64,000 bases of DNA from Lentzea atacamensis (GCF_003269295.1 NZ_QLTT01000019.1:1-64000), one strand, 5' to 3'. Positions 22,335 through 30,741 are shown, numbered from the stretch's first letter. Numbers and translations are program-made. The notes: generated by a model not told the origin, from the sequence alone.

Positions 22335-24443
22335 CTAGGCCGGCACGGACGCCACACCCGGCGCCAGGAACCGCTTGCCCGTCACCTTCTCCGAGATGCC
22401 GGTGCGGTCCAGGTACGGCGTGATGCCACCCAGCCAGAACGGCCATCCGGCACCGAGGATCATGCACAGGTCGATGTCCTGCGCCTCCGCGACCACGCCC
22501 TCGTCGAGCATGATCCGGATCTCCTCGGCCAGAGCCTCCAGCGCGCGGGTCTTGACCTCCTCACCCGACAGGGGCGAGTCGCCGAACTCCCACAGCGCCT
22601 GGACCTCGGGGTCGACCGTCTGCGCACCAGTGGAGTCCCACTGCCAGACGGCGCCCTTGCCCGCCGCGACGAACTTCTTCATGTTCTCCGACACCGAGAA
22701 GCGGTCGGGGAACGCGTTGTGCATCGTCTCCGACACGTGCAGCGCGACGGCGGAACCGACCAGCTGCAGCAGGATCATCGGCGACATCGGCAGGCCGAGC
22801 GGCTCGGTGGCCTTGTCCGCGACCTCGAAGGAGGTGCCCTCGTCGACCGACTTGATGACCTCGCCCATGAAGCGGGTCAGCAGGCGGTTCACGACGAACG
22901 CGGGCGCGTCCTTCACCAGCACCGAGGACTTCTTCAGCTGCTTGCCGACCGCGAACGCCGTCGCCAGCGTGGCGTCGTCGGTCTGCTCGGCGCGCACGAT
23001 CTCCAGCAGCGGCATGACCGCGACCGGGTTGAAGAAGTGGAAGCCCACGACCCGCTCGGGGTGCTTGAGCTTCGACGCCATGTCCGTGATGGACAGCGAC
23101 GACGTGTTCGTGGCGAGGATGGCCTCGGCGGAGACGTGCTCCTCGACCTCGGCGAACACCTGCTGCTTCACGGCGAGGTCCTCGAACACGGCCTCGATCA
23201 CGAAGTCGGCGTCGGCGAACGCGGCCTTGTCCAGCGAACCGGACACGAGCGCCTTCAACCTGTTCGCCTCGTCCGGCGAGATGCGCTTCTTGCCGGCCAG
23301 CTTGTCGATCTCGCCGTGGACGTAGCCGACGCCCTTGTCCACGCGTGCCTGGTCGATGTCGGTCAGCACGACCGGCACGTGCAGGCGGCGGATGAACAGC
23401 AGCGCCATCTGCGACGCCATCAGACCGGCACCGACGACGCCGACCTTGGTCACCTTGCGCGCCAGCGACTTGTCCGGCGCACCGGCCGGCCGCTTCGCGC
23501 GCTTCTGCACCAGGTTGAACGAGTACAGCCCGGCACGGAGCTCGTCGCTCATGACCAGGTCCGCGAGGCCCTCGGTCTCGGCGGCGTAGCCCTTCTCCAG
23601 GTCGTTCTCGCGCGCCAGCTCCAGCAGCTCCAGCGCCTTCTGCGCACCCGGCGCCGCGCCCTTGGTCTTGCCGTGCACGATCGCCTTGGCGCGCGCGACG
23701 GCGGCGTCCCACGCCGCGCCGCGGTCGATCTCCTTGCGCGGCACGGTGATCTCACCGCGCACGACACCGGACAGCCACAGCAGCGACTGCTCCAGGTAGT
23801 CGGCGGAGTCGAACAGCACGTCCGCGATGCCCAGCGCCAGAGCTTCCTTCGGCTTGAGCATCTTGTTCTGGTTCAACGCGTTCTCGAAGATCACCGTCAC
23901 GGCGTCGTTGGCGCCGATCAGGTTCGGCAGCAGCTGCGTGCCGCCCCAGCCCGGGAACAGGCCGAGGAACACCTCGGGCAGCGCGATCGCGGCCGCGTTC
24001 GACGCCAGCGTGCGGTAGTGGCACGACAGCGCGAGCTCGAGGCCACCGCCCATGACCGCGCCGTTGACGAAGGCGAAGGTCGGGACGTCCGAGTCGGTGA
24101 ACTTCTTGAAGACGTCGTGGCCCAGCTTGCCGATCGTGACGCCCTGCGAGCGGTCCGTCGCCTGCTCGACGGCGGACAGGTCCGCGCCGACGGCGAAGAT
24201 GAACGGCTTGCCGGTCACCGCGATCGCGGCGGGGCCGGCCGCGTGGGCCTCGTCGAACGCCGCACCGAGCGACACCAGCGACTGCGGGCCGAACGTCGAC
24301 GGGCGGGTGTGGTCCAGGCCGTTGTCGATCGTGATGAGCGCGACCGGCTTGTCGAGGCCGGGAACGCTGATCAGACGCGTCCTGGCGTGGGTGACGACCT
24401 CGTCGGGGAAGATCGCCTTTGCTTCCTCAGCGGTGATGGTCAC
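22335..24443 (-). CDS. fadB: Fatty-acid oxidation multifunctional subunit: enoyl-CoA hydratase / 3-hydroxyacyl-CoA dehydrogenase
   Basis: This 702-residue two-domain enzyme has an N-terminal crotonase domain (KPFIFAVGADLSAVEQ, AVMGGGLELALSCHYR with the oxyanion-hole glycines, PEVFLGLFPGWGGTQLLP). The dehydrogenase half starts at KVGVVGAGLMASQMALLF and contains LATNTSSLSITDMA and GFHFFNPVAVMPLLEIV. It hydrates enoyl-CoA and oxidises 3-hydroxyacyl-CoA in beta-oxidation. GTG 24443 overlaps the fadA stop by four bases, so FadB is coupled to FadA as in a trifunctional complex. The NAD motif reads GxGxMAxQ rather than the usual MGxG, a mild variation also found in actinobacterial homologues. Confidence 0.96.
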   Translation of the reverse strand: MTITAEEAKAIFPDEVVTHARTRLISVPGLDKPVALITIDNGLDHTRPSTFGPQSLVSLGAAFDEAHAAGPAAIAVTGKPFIFAVGADLSAVEQATDRSQGVTIGKLGHDVFKKFTDSDVPTFAFVNGAVMGGGLELALSCHYRTLASNAAAIALPEVFLGLFPGWGGTQLLPNLIGANDAVTVIFENALNQNKMLKPKEALALGIADVLFDSADYLEQSLLWLSGVVRGEITVPRKEIDRGAAWDAAVARAKAIVHGKTKGAAPGAQKALELLELARENDLEKGYAAETEGLADLVMSDELRAGLYSFNLVQKRAKRPAGAPDKSLARKVTKVGVVGAGLMASQMALLFIRRLHVPVVLTDIDQARVDKGVGYVHGEIDKLAGKKRISPDEANRLKALVSGSLDKAAFADADFVIEAVFEDLAVKQQVFAEVEEHVSAEAILATNTSSLSITDMASKLKHPERVVGFHFFNPVAVMPLLEIVRAEQTDDATLATAFAVGKQLKKSSVLVKDAPAFVVNRLLTRFMGEVIKSVDEGTSFEVADKATEPLGLPMSPMILLQLVGSAVALHVSETMHNAFPDRFSVSENMKKFVAAGKGAVWQWDSTGAQTVDPEVQALWEFGDSPLSGEEVKTRALEALAEEIRIMLDEGVVAEAQDIDLCMILGAGWPFWLGGITPYLDRTGISEKVTGKRFLAPGVASVPA

Positions 24444-25657
24444 TTGTCGCCACTCCAGTTCGGGTTCTCCCAGATAACGGTGCCGCCCATGCCGATGCCG
24501 ATGCACATGGTGGTGAGGCCGTAGCGGACGTCCGGCCGCTCGGCGAACTGACGCGACAGCTGCGTCATCAGCCGGACACCGGACGAGGCCAGCGGGTGGC
24601 CAGTGGCGATCGCGCCGCCCCACTGGTTCACGCGCGGGTCGTCGTCGGCGATGCCGAAGTGGTCGAGGAACGCGAGGACCTGGATGGCGAACGCCTCGTT
24701 GACCTCGAACAGGCCGATGTCCTCAATGGACAGACCGGCGCGCTCGAGAGCCTTCTCGGTCGCCGGCACCGGGCCGATGCCCATGACCTCGGGCTCGACG
24801 CCCAGGAACGAGTAGCCGACCATCCGCATGCCGATGGGCAGGCCGAGCTCGCGCGCGGTCTCCTCCTCGGCGAGGATGCAGCCCGTCGCACCGTCGTTCA
24901 GACCGGCCGCGTTGCCCGCGGTGATCCGGCCGTGCGGGCGGAACGGCGTCTTGAGCTTGGCCAGGTCCTCGACGGTGGTGCCGGGACGCGGCGGCTCGTC
25001 GGCGGTGGCGAGGCCCCAGCCGTGCTCGGCGGAACGGGTCGCGACGGGCACGAGCTCCGGGCCGATCTTGCCGTTCTTGAGCGCGTCGGCGTACTTGGCC
25101 TGCGAAGCGGCCGCGTAGGCGTCCGTGCGCTCCTTGGTGATGTGCGGGAACCGGTCGTGCAGGTTCTCCGCGGTCTGGCCCATCACGAGCGCGCTGGTGT
25201 CGACGATCTTGTCCGACAGGAAGCGCGGGTTCGGGTCGACGCCCTCGCCCATCGGGTGGCGGCCCATGTGCTCGACGCCGCCCGCGATCGCGATGTCGTA
25301 CGCGCCGAACGCGATACCGCTCGCCGCGGTCGTGACGGCGGTCATCGCGCCCGCGCACATGCGGTCGATCGAGTAACCGGGGACCGACTTCGGCAGGCCC
25401 GCGAGCAGTGCGGCGGTGCGGCCGAGCGTGAGGCCCTGGTCGCCGATCTGCGTGGTCGCGGCGATGGCGACCTCGTCGACGCGCTCCGGCGGCAGCTCGG
25501 GGTGCCTGCGCAGCAGCTCACGGATGACCTTCACGATGAGGTCGTCGGCACGGGTCTCGGCGAAAATGCCCTTGGGACCGGCCTTGCCGAACGGCGTCCG
25601 CACGCCGTCGACGAAGACCACGTTCCGAACGCGTGCCGGCGCTGCTGGTGCGGCCAC
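24440..25657 (-). CDS. fadA: Acetyl-CoA C-acyltransferase (thiolase)
   Basis: This 405-residue thiolase performs the last step of beta-oxidation. The acyl-enzyme Cys is in SIDRMCAGAMTAVTTA, NEAFA occurs in FEVNEAFAIQ, the His is in GGAIATGHPLASSG, and the second Cys is in TMCIGIGMGG. GTG 25657 is chosen because GGAGGA lies six bases upstream and the following AAPAAPARVRNVVFVDGVRT runs into the family N-terminus; longer in-frame starts would add non-conserved residues. It is the first gene of the fadA-fadB operon. A TACCG/CGGTA repeat 60 bases upstream is a likely operator. Confidence 0.96.
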   Translation of the reverse strand: MAAPAAPARVRNVVFVDGVRTPFGKAGPKGIFAETRADDLIVKVIRELLRRHPELPPERVDEVAIAATTQIGDQGLTLGRTAALLAGLPKSVPGYSIDRMCAGAMTAVTTAASGIAFGAYDIAIAGGVEHMGRHPMGEGVDPNPRFLSDKIVDTSALVMGQTAENLHDRFPHITKERTDAYAAASQAKYADALKNGKIGPELVPVATRSAEHGWGLATADEPPRPGTTVEDLAKLKTPFRPHGRITAGNAAGLNDGATGCILAEEETARELGLPIGMRMVGYSFLGVEPEVMGIGPVPATEKALERAGLSIEDIGLFEVNEAFAIQVLAFLDHFGIADDDPRVNQWGGAIATGHPLASSGVRLMTQLSRQFAERPDVRYGLTTMCIGIGMGGTVIWENPNWSGDK

Positions 25658-25717
25658 GGCGTCTCCTCCACTTGTGGTGACAACTCTGTCCACCGAGCAG
25701 GGGGTGCGCGACATCCC

Positions 25718-25729
25718 TACCGGTCGGTA
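25718..25729. promoter_or_regulatory. TetR-type operator candidate upstream of fadA
   Basis: TACCGGTCGGTA contains TACCG and its inverse CGGTA separated by two bases. TetR-family regulators of fatty-acid catabolism bind sites of this general kind. It lies 60 bases before the fadA start and 20 bases past the stop of the upstream ABA4-like gene. Confidence 0.5.
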
Positions 25730-25748
25730 ACGCCAACTCTAGCCCTAG

Positions 25749-26198
25749 TTACTGGCGGGTAACCACAGCGGTACCCCTGTTCTTTGCGTCACACACCTTG
25801 CGCACGATCAGGAACAGCGGCAACCCGACCGGCGCCAGCAGGATCGTGATCACCAGAACGGGTGCCATGACCAGCGGGTGGACGTTCAGCCGGCGCCCCT
25901 CCAGGTACATCCAGCGCCCGACGAACAGGTCCCACGCGATCATGTGCGCCCACACCAGCGCGGCGCCGGTGTCCGTGCTCATGAACTCGGCCAGCGCCGG
26001 GAGTTCCGGTCGCGTGACCAGAGGGATCAGCTCCGGCAGCACGGGGACCATGAGCACGACGTAGATCACGACCGGCGGCAGCACGATGAGGTACGACTCG
26101 GCGATCCTGCGCGTCCACGACCACTTCGGCGCGAAGATCATGAGCGCCCAGAACGGTGCGATCAACAGGAACGTCAGGTCGAACAGGATGGCGGTCAT
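25749..26198 (-). CDS. ABA4-like (DUF4281) membrane protein
   Basis: This 149-residue integral membrane protein has about four hydrophobic helices (FDLTFLLIAPFWALMIFAPK, VLPPVVIYVVLMVPVLPEL, GAALVWAHMIAWDLFVGRW, APVLVITILLAPVGLPLFLI). AHMIAWDLFVGRW is the hallmark of the ABA4-like family, named after a plant carotenoid-isomerisation factor; bacterial members are uncharacterised. Its ATG overlaps the stop of the upstream membrane gene by four bases, so the two are co-expressed, downstream of the MerR-controlled divergent promoter. Confidence 0.88.
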   Translation of the reverse strand: MTAILFDLTFLLIAPFWALMIFAPKWSWTRRIAESYLIVLPPVVIYVVLMVPVLPELIPLVTRPELPALAEFMSTDTGAALVWAHMIAWDLFVGRWMYLEGRRLNVHPLVMAPVLVITILLAPVGLPLFLIVRKVCDAKNRGTAVVTRQ

Positions 26199-27100
26199 GC
26201 GGCCACGAGCTCCTTCTCGGTGTTCTGCTGCGGCTGCCGCGCCCACACCACGCCCAGCGCGGTCCCGGCGACGATGACAGCGGCGACGACCAGGGTGAGG
26301 GCGTCCGGCTTGATGAGCGGCTGGGCGCGCATGGCCTGCCAGATCACCAGCAGGGTCAGCCCGAGGTAGCCGCCGCTGATCACCCACGCGAGGCGCGCGT
26401 TCGCCCACCGGCCGGCGAGCGTGATCAGCAAGGGCAGGAACTGCAGGGCGTGCATGCCGATGAAGTGGCCGACCCGGTAGTCGCCGTACACCGTGCTCCA
26501 CCCGGTGAAGGGCATCGACGGTCCGCCGTCGGCCCCGCCGATCGAGTGCGCGCCGAGCGTGCCCTGGTCGATGGACTGGCCGGGCTTCGGCTGGGTCATC
26601 AGGAAGCCGACGCCCATGCCGATCAGCGCGATCAGCAGGCTGAAGCGCACCGTCCAGCCCAGGGCGGGGTCGGCGAACTTCTTGCGCAGCAACATGAGTG
26701 CGATGACCAGGTTCGCGACCCAGAGGACCACGACCATCGTGCCCATGGCGCTGAACAGCGCCGCGTCGAGCGGCGTCTCGAAGTTGAAGTGGCTGCGCTT
26801 CCCCCTGACGACCTGTCCGACGATGATCGCCATCTCGCCGACACCGACGAGCGCGGACACGGTCCCGAGCCACCACGCGATCCGGTGCGCGCGGCCATCG
26901 AGAAGGCTGATGAACCACGCCAGCGAGGCGCTGTAGAGCACGAACGACACCGCGAACTTGAACGGCTTGAACCAGATCGGCGAGTCGACCAGCACCCGGT
27001 CGTCGAGCAGCATGCCGAGTGCGGCGATCGGAGTCAGAACGACCATGGACAGCGTGAAGAGCATTAACGGCCGGTGCCAGTTGTATGCGGTCTTCAGCAT
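26195..27100 (-). CDS. Multi-pass membrane protein, unknown function
   Basis: This 301-residue protein has about eight hydrophobic segments, starting PLMLFTLSMVVLTPIAALGM and including WFKPFKFAVSFVLYSASLAW. A polar loop with GQSIDQGTLGAHSIGG precedes VGHFIGMHALQFLPLLITLA. His and Arg residues within helices suggest a heme- or cofactor-binding or transport role, but I recognise no named family. It is coupled to the ABA4-like gene by ATGA overlap and divergent from a MerR gene 62 bases away. It is probably the MerR-regulated target. Confidence 0.8.
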   Translation of the reverse strand: MLKTAYNWHRPLMLFTLSMVVLTPIAALGMLLDDRVLVDSPIWFKPFKFAVSFVLYSASLAWFISLLDGRAHRIAWWLGTVSALVGVGEMAIIVGQVVRGKRSHFNFETPLDAALFSAMGTMVVVLWVANLVIALMLLRKKFADPALGWTVRFSLLIALIGMGVGFLMTQPKPGQSIDQGTLGAHSIGGADGGPSMPFTGWSTVYGDYRVGHFIGMHALQFLPLLITLAGRWANARLAWVISGGYLGLTLLVIWQAMRAQPLIKPDALTLVVAAVIVAGTALGVVWARQPQQNTEKELVAA

Positions 27101-27118
27101 CTGAGCCCCCTCAGAAGA

Positions 27119-27162
27119 ATGGATAGCGGCGCTCGCCGCTATCGGAAAGGTACACTATCCAT
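27119..27162. promoter_or_regulatory. Nested inverted repeats between membrane operon and merR
   Basis: A perfect 22-base inverted repeat (27122-27143; arms GATAGCGGCG and CGCCGCTATC around CT) lies inside a wider pair, ATGGATAG at 27119-27126 and CTATCCAT at 27155-27162. The second arm touches the MerR ATG. This dense symmetry in a 62-base divergent gap is almost certainly the operator for the MerR protein and its neighbours. Confidence 0.75.
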
Positions 27163-27798
27163 ATGCGTGTTGGCGAGCTTTCGAAGCGAAGCGGCGTCCC
27201 GGTGCCGACGATCAAGTACTACCTGCGTGAGGGACTGCTGCCCGCCGGCGTGCTGACCAGCCCGAACCAGGCCCACTACGACGACGAGCACCTCCGTCGC
27301 CTCCGGCTGGTGCGTGCCCTCGTGGACGTCGGTGGCCTCTCGATCGCGGCGGTTCGAGACGTCCTCGCCGCCATCGACAACCGCGACGAGTCACTGCACG
27401 AGAAGCTCGGCGCCGTGCAGGAGGCCATCAGCCAGCCGGGCTCGGGCGAGCTCGACCCGCTCGCCGTCGAGGACGTTCTCGCGTTCGTCCGGCGGCAGGG
27501 CGAGGAGTACTGCGACGTCACCGAGAGCAACGTGACCCACATGCTCGCCATGGCGCTGTCCGCGGCCCGCTCGGTCGGCCACGACCACTTCCACGACCTG
27601 CTCGACCCCTATCTGGAGGGGTTGAAGATCATCGCGCAGGCGGACGTCGAGTACGTCGCGCGACGCGGTTCGCCCGACGACGTCATCGAGGGAATGGTCG
27701 TGGGCACCCTGATCGGCGACGCCGTGCTCAAGGCGGTGCGGCGGCTCGCGCACACCCAGGCGTCGCGCAAGGTGATCGGAGATGGCTCGGCCGACTGA
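27163..27798 (+). CDS. MerR-family transcriptional regulator
   Basis: This 211-residue protein has an N-terminal MerR winged helix (MRVGELSKRSGVPVPTIKYY, then LREGLLPAGVLTSPNQAHYD and HLRRLRLVRALVDVGGLSIA). A long helical C-terminal domain follows, without the Cys or aromatic signatures of metal or drug sensors. It probably controls itself and the divergent two-gene membrane operon through the palindromes in the short gap. The effector is unknown. A clear terminator follows 27 bases after the stop. Confidence 0.93.
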   Translation: MRVGELSKRSGVPVPTIKYYLREGLLPAGVLTSPNQAHYDDEHLRRLRLVRALVDVGGLSIAAVRDVLAAIDNRDESLHEKLGAVQEAISQPGSGELDPLAVEDVLAFVRRQGEEYCDVTESNVTHMLAMALSAARSVGHDHFHDLLDPYLEGLKIIAQADVEYVARRGSPDDVIEGMVVGTLIGDAVLKAVRRLAHTQASRKVIGDGSAD

Positions 27799-27824
27799 CA
27801 GGGCGGGCGTGCAAACGCCGAAGA

Positions 27825-27856
27825 CCGTGCTCAGCGCGACGCCGAGCACGGTTTTT
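27825..27856 (+). terminator. Terminator after merR
   Basis: CCGTGCTC pairs with GAGCACGG around an 11-base loop and is followed by TTTTT. It ends the MerR transcript. Confidence 0.9.
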
Positions 27857-27873
27857 CGCCGAACGGAGAGCGA

Positions 27874-28001
27874 TCAGGCGGTCGTGAGCTCCCGCGACCG
27901 GGTGTGCGCCCGGCTCAGGGTCGCGGTGAGGACCTCGTCGAGCGGCGTCGCCGTCAGCCCGAACGTGGAACCGATGCGGGAAGCGTCGACGACGAACGGG
28001 C
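27874..28001 (-). pseudogene. Remnant: C-terminus of an NAD-dependent epimerase-like protein
   Basis: Reading leftward from about 28001, one frame gives PFVVDASRIGSTFGLTATPL, then DEVLTATLSRAHTRSREL and a TGA at 27874. This matches the last 40 or so residues of extended short-chain epimerases/reductases, where a VVD(A/S)SR..FGL.PTPL.E stretch precedes the end. No start codon, Rossmann motif or upstream part exists, because the frame runs straight into an AraC remnant on the other strand. It is a truncated leftover, and the identification rests on a short match. Confidence 0.5.
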
Positions 28002-28115
28002 GGTGGGACGAGCGCCGACTCGTTGCGGCAGCACCTGGTACGCCGGACCGGTCTCACGCCGAGCGCCTACCGCAGGTCGTTCAGGACTGCCGTCGCAGCG
28101 GCTTCAGCCACCTGA
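28002..28115 (+). pseudogene. Remnant: C-terminal helix-turn-helix of an AraC-type regulator
   Basis: The plus-strand frame reads TSADSLRQHLVRRTGLTPSA followed by YRRSFR and stops at 28113-28115. It is the closing helix of an AraC/GlxA-type DNA-binding domain (xxLRxxFxRxxGxTPxxYRxxF). The N-terminal regulatory domain and first helix-turn-helix are absent; the fragment begins exactly where the opposite-strand epimerase fragment begins. Its last 35 bases overlap the GNAT gene 3' end. The join suggests an old deletion that fused two broken genes. Confidence 0.6.
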
Positions 28116-28572
28116 TCTCGCCGTCGTGCCACTGGCCGGTGGGGGAGAGGCCGGCGGAGGCGGCCACCGCGGCGGACGCGTGGTGATCGGGATGAACGTG
28201 CGCGATCACGGTGTCCACCGGCTGGGTGCCGAGCCAGCCGACGAGACCTCGCGCCGCCTCACTCGCGATGCCGCGACCCTGCCACGGCGTGCCGACGACC
28301 CAGGCGATCTCCGCGGTCCGGCCGGTGATGGTCGCCTGGACGGTGCCGGCAAGCCGGTCGTCGGCGCGCAGCCGGATCACCCAGTTGAGCCAGCGCTGGG
28401 CCGGGTCGGGTGAGCCCGCGACCAACCTCTCGTACCGGGCGAGGAGCGCCTCCGGCACGAGCGGGGCGCCGCCGGTGAACGTGTGCAGCGCCGGGTCCGC
28501 CAGCACCGTCGCCATCTCCGCGGCGTGCTCGACCCGCAGCGGCAGCAGGTCCAGCCGGTCGGTGCTGATCAT
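28081..28572 (-). CDS. GNAT-family N-acetyltransferase
   Basis: This 163-residue protein is of the RimJ/RimL-like subgroup. It begins ISTDRLDLLPLRVEHAAEM. The acetyl-CoA pyrophosphate loop follows the strand EIAWVVGTPWQGRGIASEAA (Q/RxxGxG). A conserved Asn/His-like end HPDHHASAAVAASAGLSPTG comes next. It acetylates an unknown amine, either a protein N-terminus, antibiotic or small metabolite. The start at 28572 lies five bases from a large inverted repeat that may shape its expression. Confidence 0.9.
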   Translation of the reverse strand: MISTDRLDLLPLRVEHAAEMATVLADPALHTFTGGAPLVPEALLARYERLVAGSPDPAQRWLNWVIRLRADDRLAGTVQATITGRTAEIAWVVGTPWQGRGIASEAARGLVGWLGTQPVDTVIAHVHPDHHASAAVAASAGLSPTGQWHDGEIRWLKPLRRQS

Positions 28573-28576
28573 GCGA

Positions 28577-28639
28577 ACCTGCCCCTTGCAATGAGTCTTT
28601 TGCGGACGTCGTCCAAAGTCTCATTGCTAAGGGGCAGGT
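28577..28639. repeat. 63-base long inverted repeat (MITE- or attenuator-like)
   Basis: The left arm (28577-28600, starting ACCTGCCCCTTGCAATGAG) and the right arm (28615-28639, ending CTCATTGCTAAGGGGCAGGT) pair over about 24 bases with one bulge and one mismatch, around a 14-base loop. It lies between rnd (stop at 28704) and the GNAT start. No T-run follows on either strand, so it is not a standard terminator. No flanking target duplication is obvious. Confidence 0.75.
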
Positions 28640-28703
28640 CAGCAAGGGTCGACCGGCGGTGGGCCGGGGTGAACTGATATATCGGATATTGGATGTGGGT
28701 GGG

Positions 28704-29987
28704 TCAGGCCTGCGGTGCTGTCGCCGCCAGCGCCTTCGTCATGGCTTCGAGGGTGAGCTCGATCTGCCACGACCGGGCCCCGCCGTCGCGCAGCGCGGTG
28801 GCCACGGATTCGGGGGAGACGTCGGCCGGCGGTTGCCAGCAGGTGCGGCGCACGAGGTCCGGCAGCAGGAGGTTCTCCACCGGGAGGGTGTTGGCCTCGG
28901 CGATGGCCGTCAGTGCCGTGCGGGCCGCGGCCAGACGGGCCGCCGCGTCCGGGTCCTTGTCCGCCCAGCGGTTGGGCGGGGGAGGACCTTCGTGCTGCCC
29001 GGCGGGCTCTGGGAGCTCCGACTTGGGCAGGGCGGCGGCTTTGCGCAGGGCGTTCATCCAGACGCCGGACATGCGGCGCTGGGCCCGGCCGCGGAAGACC
29101 GGCAGCGCGAGCAGCTCGGGTTCCGAAGCGGGGTTGCGGGCGGCTGCCTCCATCAGGGCGGAGTCCGGGAGGACTCGGCCGGGGGCGATGTCGCGTTCGC
29201 GGGCCACGGCGTCGCGGGCTTCCCAGAGCGCGCGGACGAGGGCCAGTTGACGCTGGTTGCGCACGCGGTGGATACCCGACGTGCGCCGCCAGGGGTCGGT
29301 ACGGGGGCGCGGCAACGGCGCCGTCCGTACCGCCTCGAACTCCTCGAGCGCCCAGGCGAGTTTGCCCTGGCGCTCCAGCTCGGCCTCGAGAACGTCGCGG
29401 AGCTGAACGAGCAGCTCCACGTCCAGAGCGGCATACGTCAGCCAGTCGGCAGGAAGGGGGCGGCGCGACCAGTCGGCCGCGCCGTGCCCCTTCTCCAGCC
29501 GATAGCCGAGCAGTCGCTCGACCAGCGTGCCCAATGCCACGCGTTCGAACCCAGCCAGCCTGCCCGCCAGCTCGGTGTCGAACAGCACGCCGGGTCGCAG
29601 CCCGAGTTCGGCGAGGCACGGCAGGTCCTGAGACGCTGCGTGCAACACCCACTCGGTGCCGTCCAGCGCCTGCACAAGCGGGTCGAGCCGTCCGCCTAGA
29701 GCGATCGGGTCGACCAACCAGGTGCCGGCGCCCTCCCGGCGCAGTTGCACCAGATAGGCACGCTGTGAGTAGCGGTAGCCCGAGGCTCGCTCGGTGTCCA
29801 CCGCGACCGGGCCCTTCGCCCCGGCGAGCGCGTCAGCGGCTCGCCGGAGCGCAGCAGGATCGGCGACCACGGGCGGGACCCCATCAGCGGGTTCCGTCAG
29901 CGGTACCGGATCTGGTCCGGTTGGTGCGGTTGGCTCGTCGGCGGGTACATCCACAGCGGATGACCCTACGACGATCGCACCACTCAC
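28704..29987 (-). CDS. rnd: Ribonuclease D (HRDC-containing 3'-5' exoribonuclease)
   Basis: This 427-residue DEDD exonuclease has Exo I AVDTERASGYRYSQRAYLVQ (Asp and Glu ligands), Exo II WVLHAASQDLPCLAELG, and Exo III WLTYAALDVELLVQL. An HRDC domain begins near LALVRALWEARDAVARERDI, and a C-terminal extension follows. RNase D trims tRNA and other stable RNA 3' ends. An N-terminal Pro/Ala-rich leader of about 45 residues precedes the catalytic domain, as in other actinobacteria. Its place next to a response regulator, DUF3000 and hemE is common in actinomycetes. Confidence 0.95.
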   Translation of the reverse strand: MSGAIVVGSSAVDVPADEPTAPTGPDPVPLTEPADGVPPVVADPAALRRAADALAGAKGPVAVDTERASGYRYSQRAYLVQLRREGAGTWLVDPIALGGRLDPLVQALDGTEWVLHAASQDLPCLAELGLRPGVLFDTELAGRLAGFERVALGTLVERLLGYRLEKGHGAADWSRRPLPADWLTYAALDVELLVQLRDVLEAELERQGKLAWALEEFEAVRTAPLPRPRTDPWRRTSGIHRVRNQRQLALVRALWEARDAVARERDIAPGRVLPDSALMEAAARNPASEPELLALPVFRGRAQRRMSGVWMNALRKAAALPKSELPEPAGQHEGPPPPNRWADKDPDAAARLAAARTALTAIAEANTLPVENLLLPDLVRRTCWQPPADVSPESVATALRDGGARSWQIELTLEAMTKALAATAPQA

Positions 29988-30024
29988 AGGTGTTCTCGGC
30001 CGGTTCAGTGCTTCAAACCGGTAT

Positions 30025-30741
30025 CTAACGGATCACGCCGGCACGCATGGCCAGCGCGACCATCTGAGCGCGATCCCCGGTGCCCAGCTTCCGGCCGATC
30101 CGCGACAGGTGAGACTTCACCGTCAACGCGGACAGGCTCAGAGCCTCGCCGATTTCCTTGTTGCTCTGGCCATCGGCGACCAGCTGGAGCACCTCGACCT
30201 CACGCGCGGAGAGTTCCCGCGGCGTGTTGTCGGTGCCCGGCACCCGAGTACCCGCTGCGAGTACTGGTGCCACGCTCGGATCTGCGTAAACGCCGCCATC
30301 GAGAACCCGGCGCACCCCGTCGGTGACCACCATCGGAGAGGCGGACTTCAGGAGGTACGCCTGGGCGCCCGCCTGGAAGGCCGACCTGACCGCGTAGGGG
30401 TCGTCGGAGGATGCGAGGACCACGATGCGGGGCCAGCCCTGGGCACGGAGTTCCGTGACCAGGTCGATGCCGGTGCCATCCGGCAAGCCCAGATCGAGGA
30501 TCGCGAGGTCGCAAGGACCGGTTGCAAGTGCCCGCGCCCGAGCCTCTGCCACCGATGCGGCCTCATGCACTGTGCCGGCTCCCATTTGCGTGAGCCGAGC
30601 TGATATCGCCTCCCTCAGCAGTGGGTGGTCGTCGACCACCAGCACTGAAAAGAGCTCTTCCCGCGGGTGCGGGACCATGTTCGCCGGCAACGAGCCGGCT
30701 GGCGTGGTACGAACGGCCTGACCTAAGCCGACGGCAGCCAC
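30025..30741 (-). CDS. NarL/FixJ-type response regulator
   Basis: This 238-residue regulator has a receiver domain (SVLVVDDHPLLREAISARLT with the acidic pair, phosphoacceptor Asp in LAILDLGLPDGTG, and the late Lys in AYLLKSASP). A LuxR helix-turn-helix follows (LSAREVEVLQLVADGQSNKE, then LSLSALTVKSHLSRIGRKLG). GTG 30741 is chosen because GGAGG lies seven bases upstream. No histidine kinase is adjacent, so it is an orphan. Its position beside rnd and the heme genes is conserved in relatives as I recall them. Repeats in the 254-base divergent gap may be its targets. Confidence 0.92.
   Translation of the reverse strand: MAAVGLGQAVRTTPAGSLPANMVPHPREELFSVLVVDDHPLLREAISARLTQMGAGTVHEAASVAEARARALATGPCDLAILDLGLPDGTGIDLVTELRAQGWPRIVVLASSDDPYAVRSAFQAGAQAYLLKSASPMVVTDGVRRVLDGGVYADPSVAPVLAAGTRVPGTDNTPRELSAREVEVLQLVADGQSNKEIGEALSLSALTVKSHLSRIGRKLGTGDRAQMVALAMRAGVIR

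Noticed and set aside
22272..24524. Long plus-strand open frame opposite fadB
   Set aside because: It is His/Arg/Val-rich with no domain pattern. It is an antisense shadow of a well-conserved beta-oxidation gene.
28577..28639. Rho-independent terminator for rnd
   Set aside because: The hairpin is strong, but no T-run follows on the minus strand and the arms are longer than usual. Kept as an inverted repeat of unknown nature.
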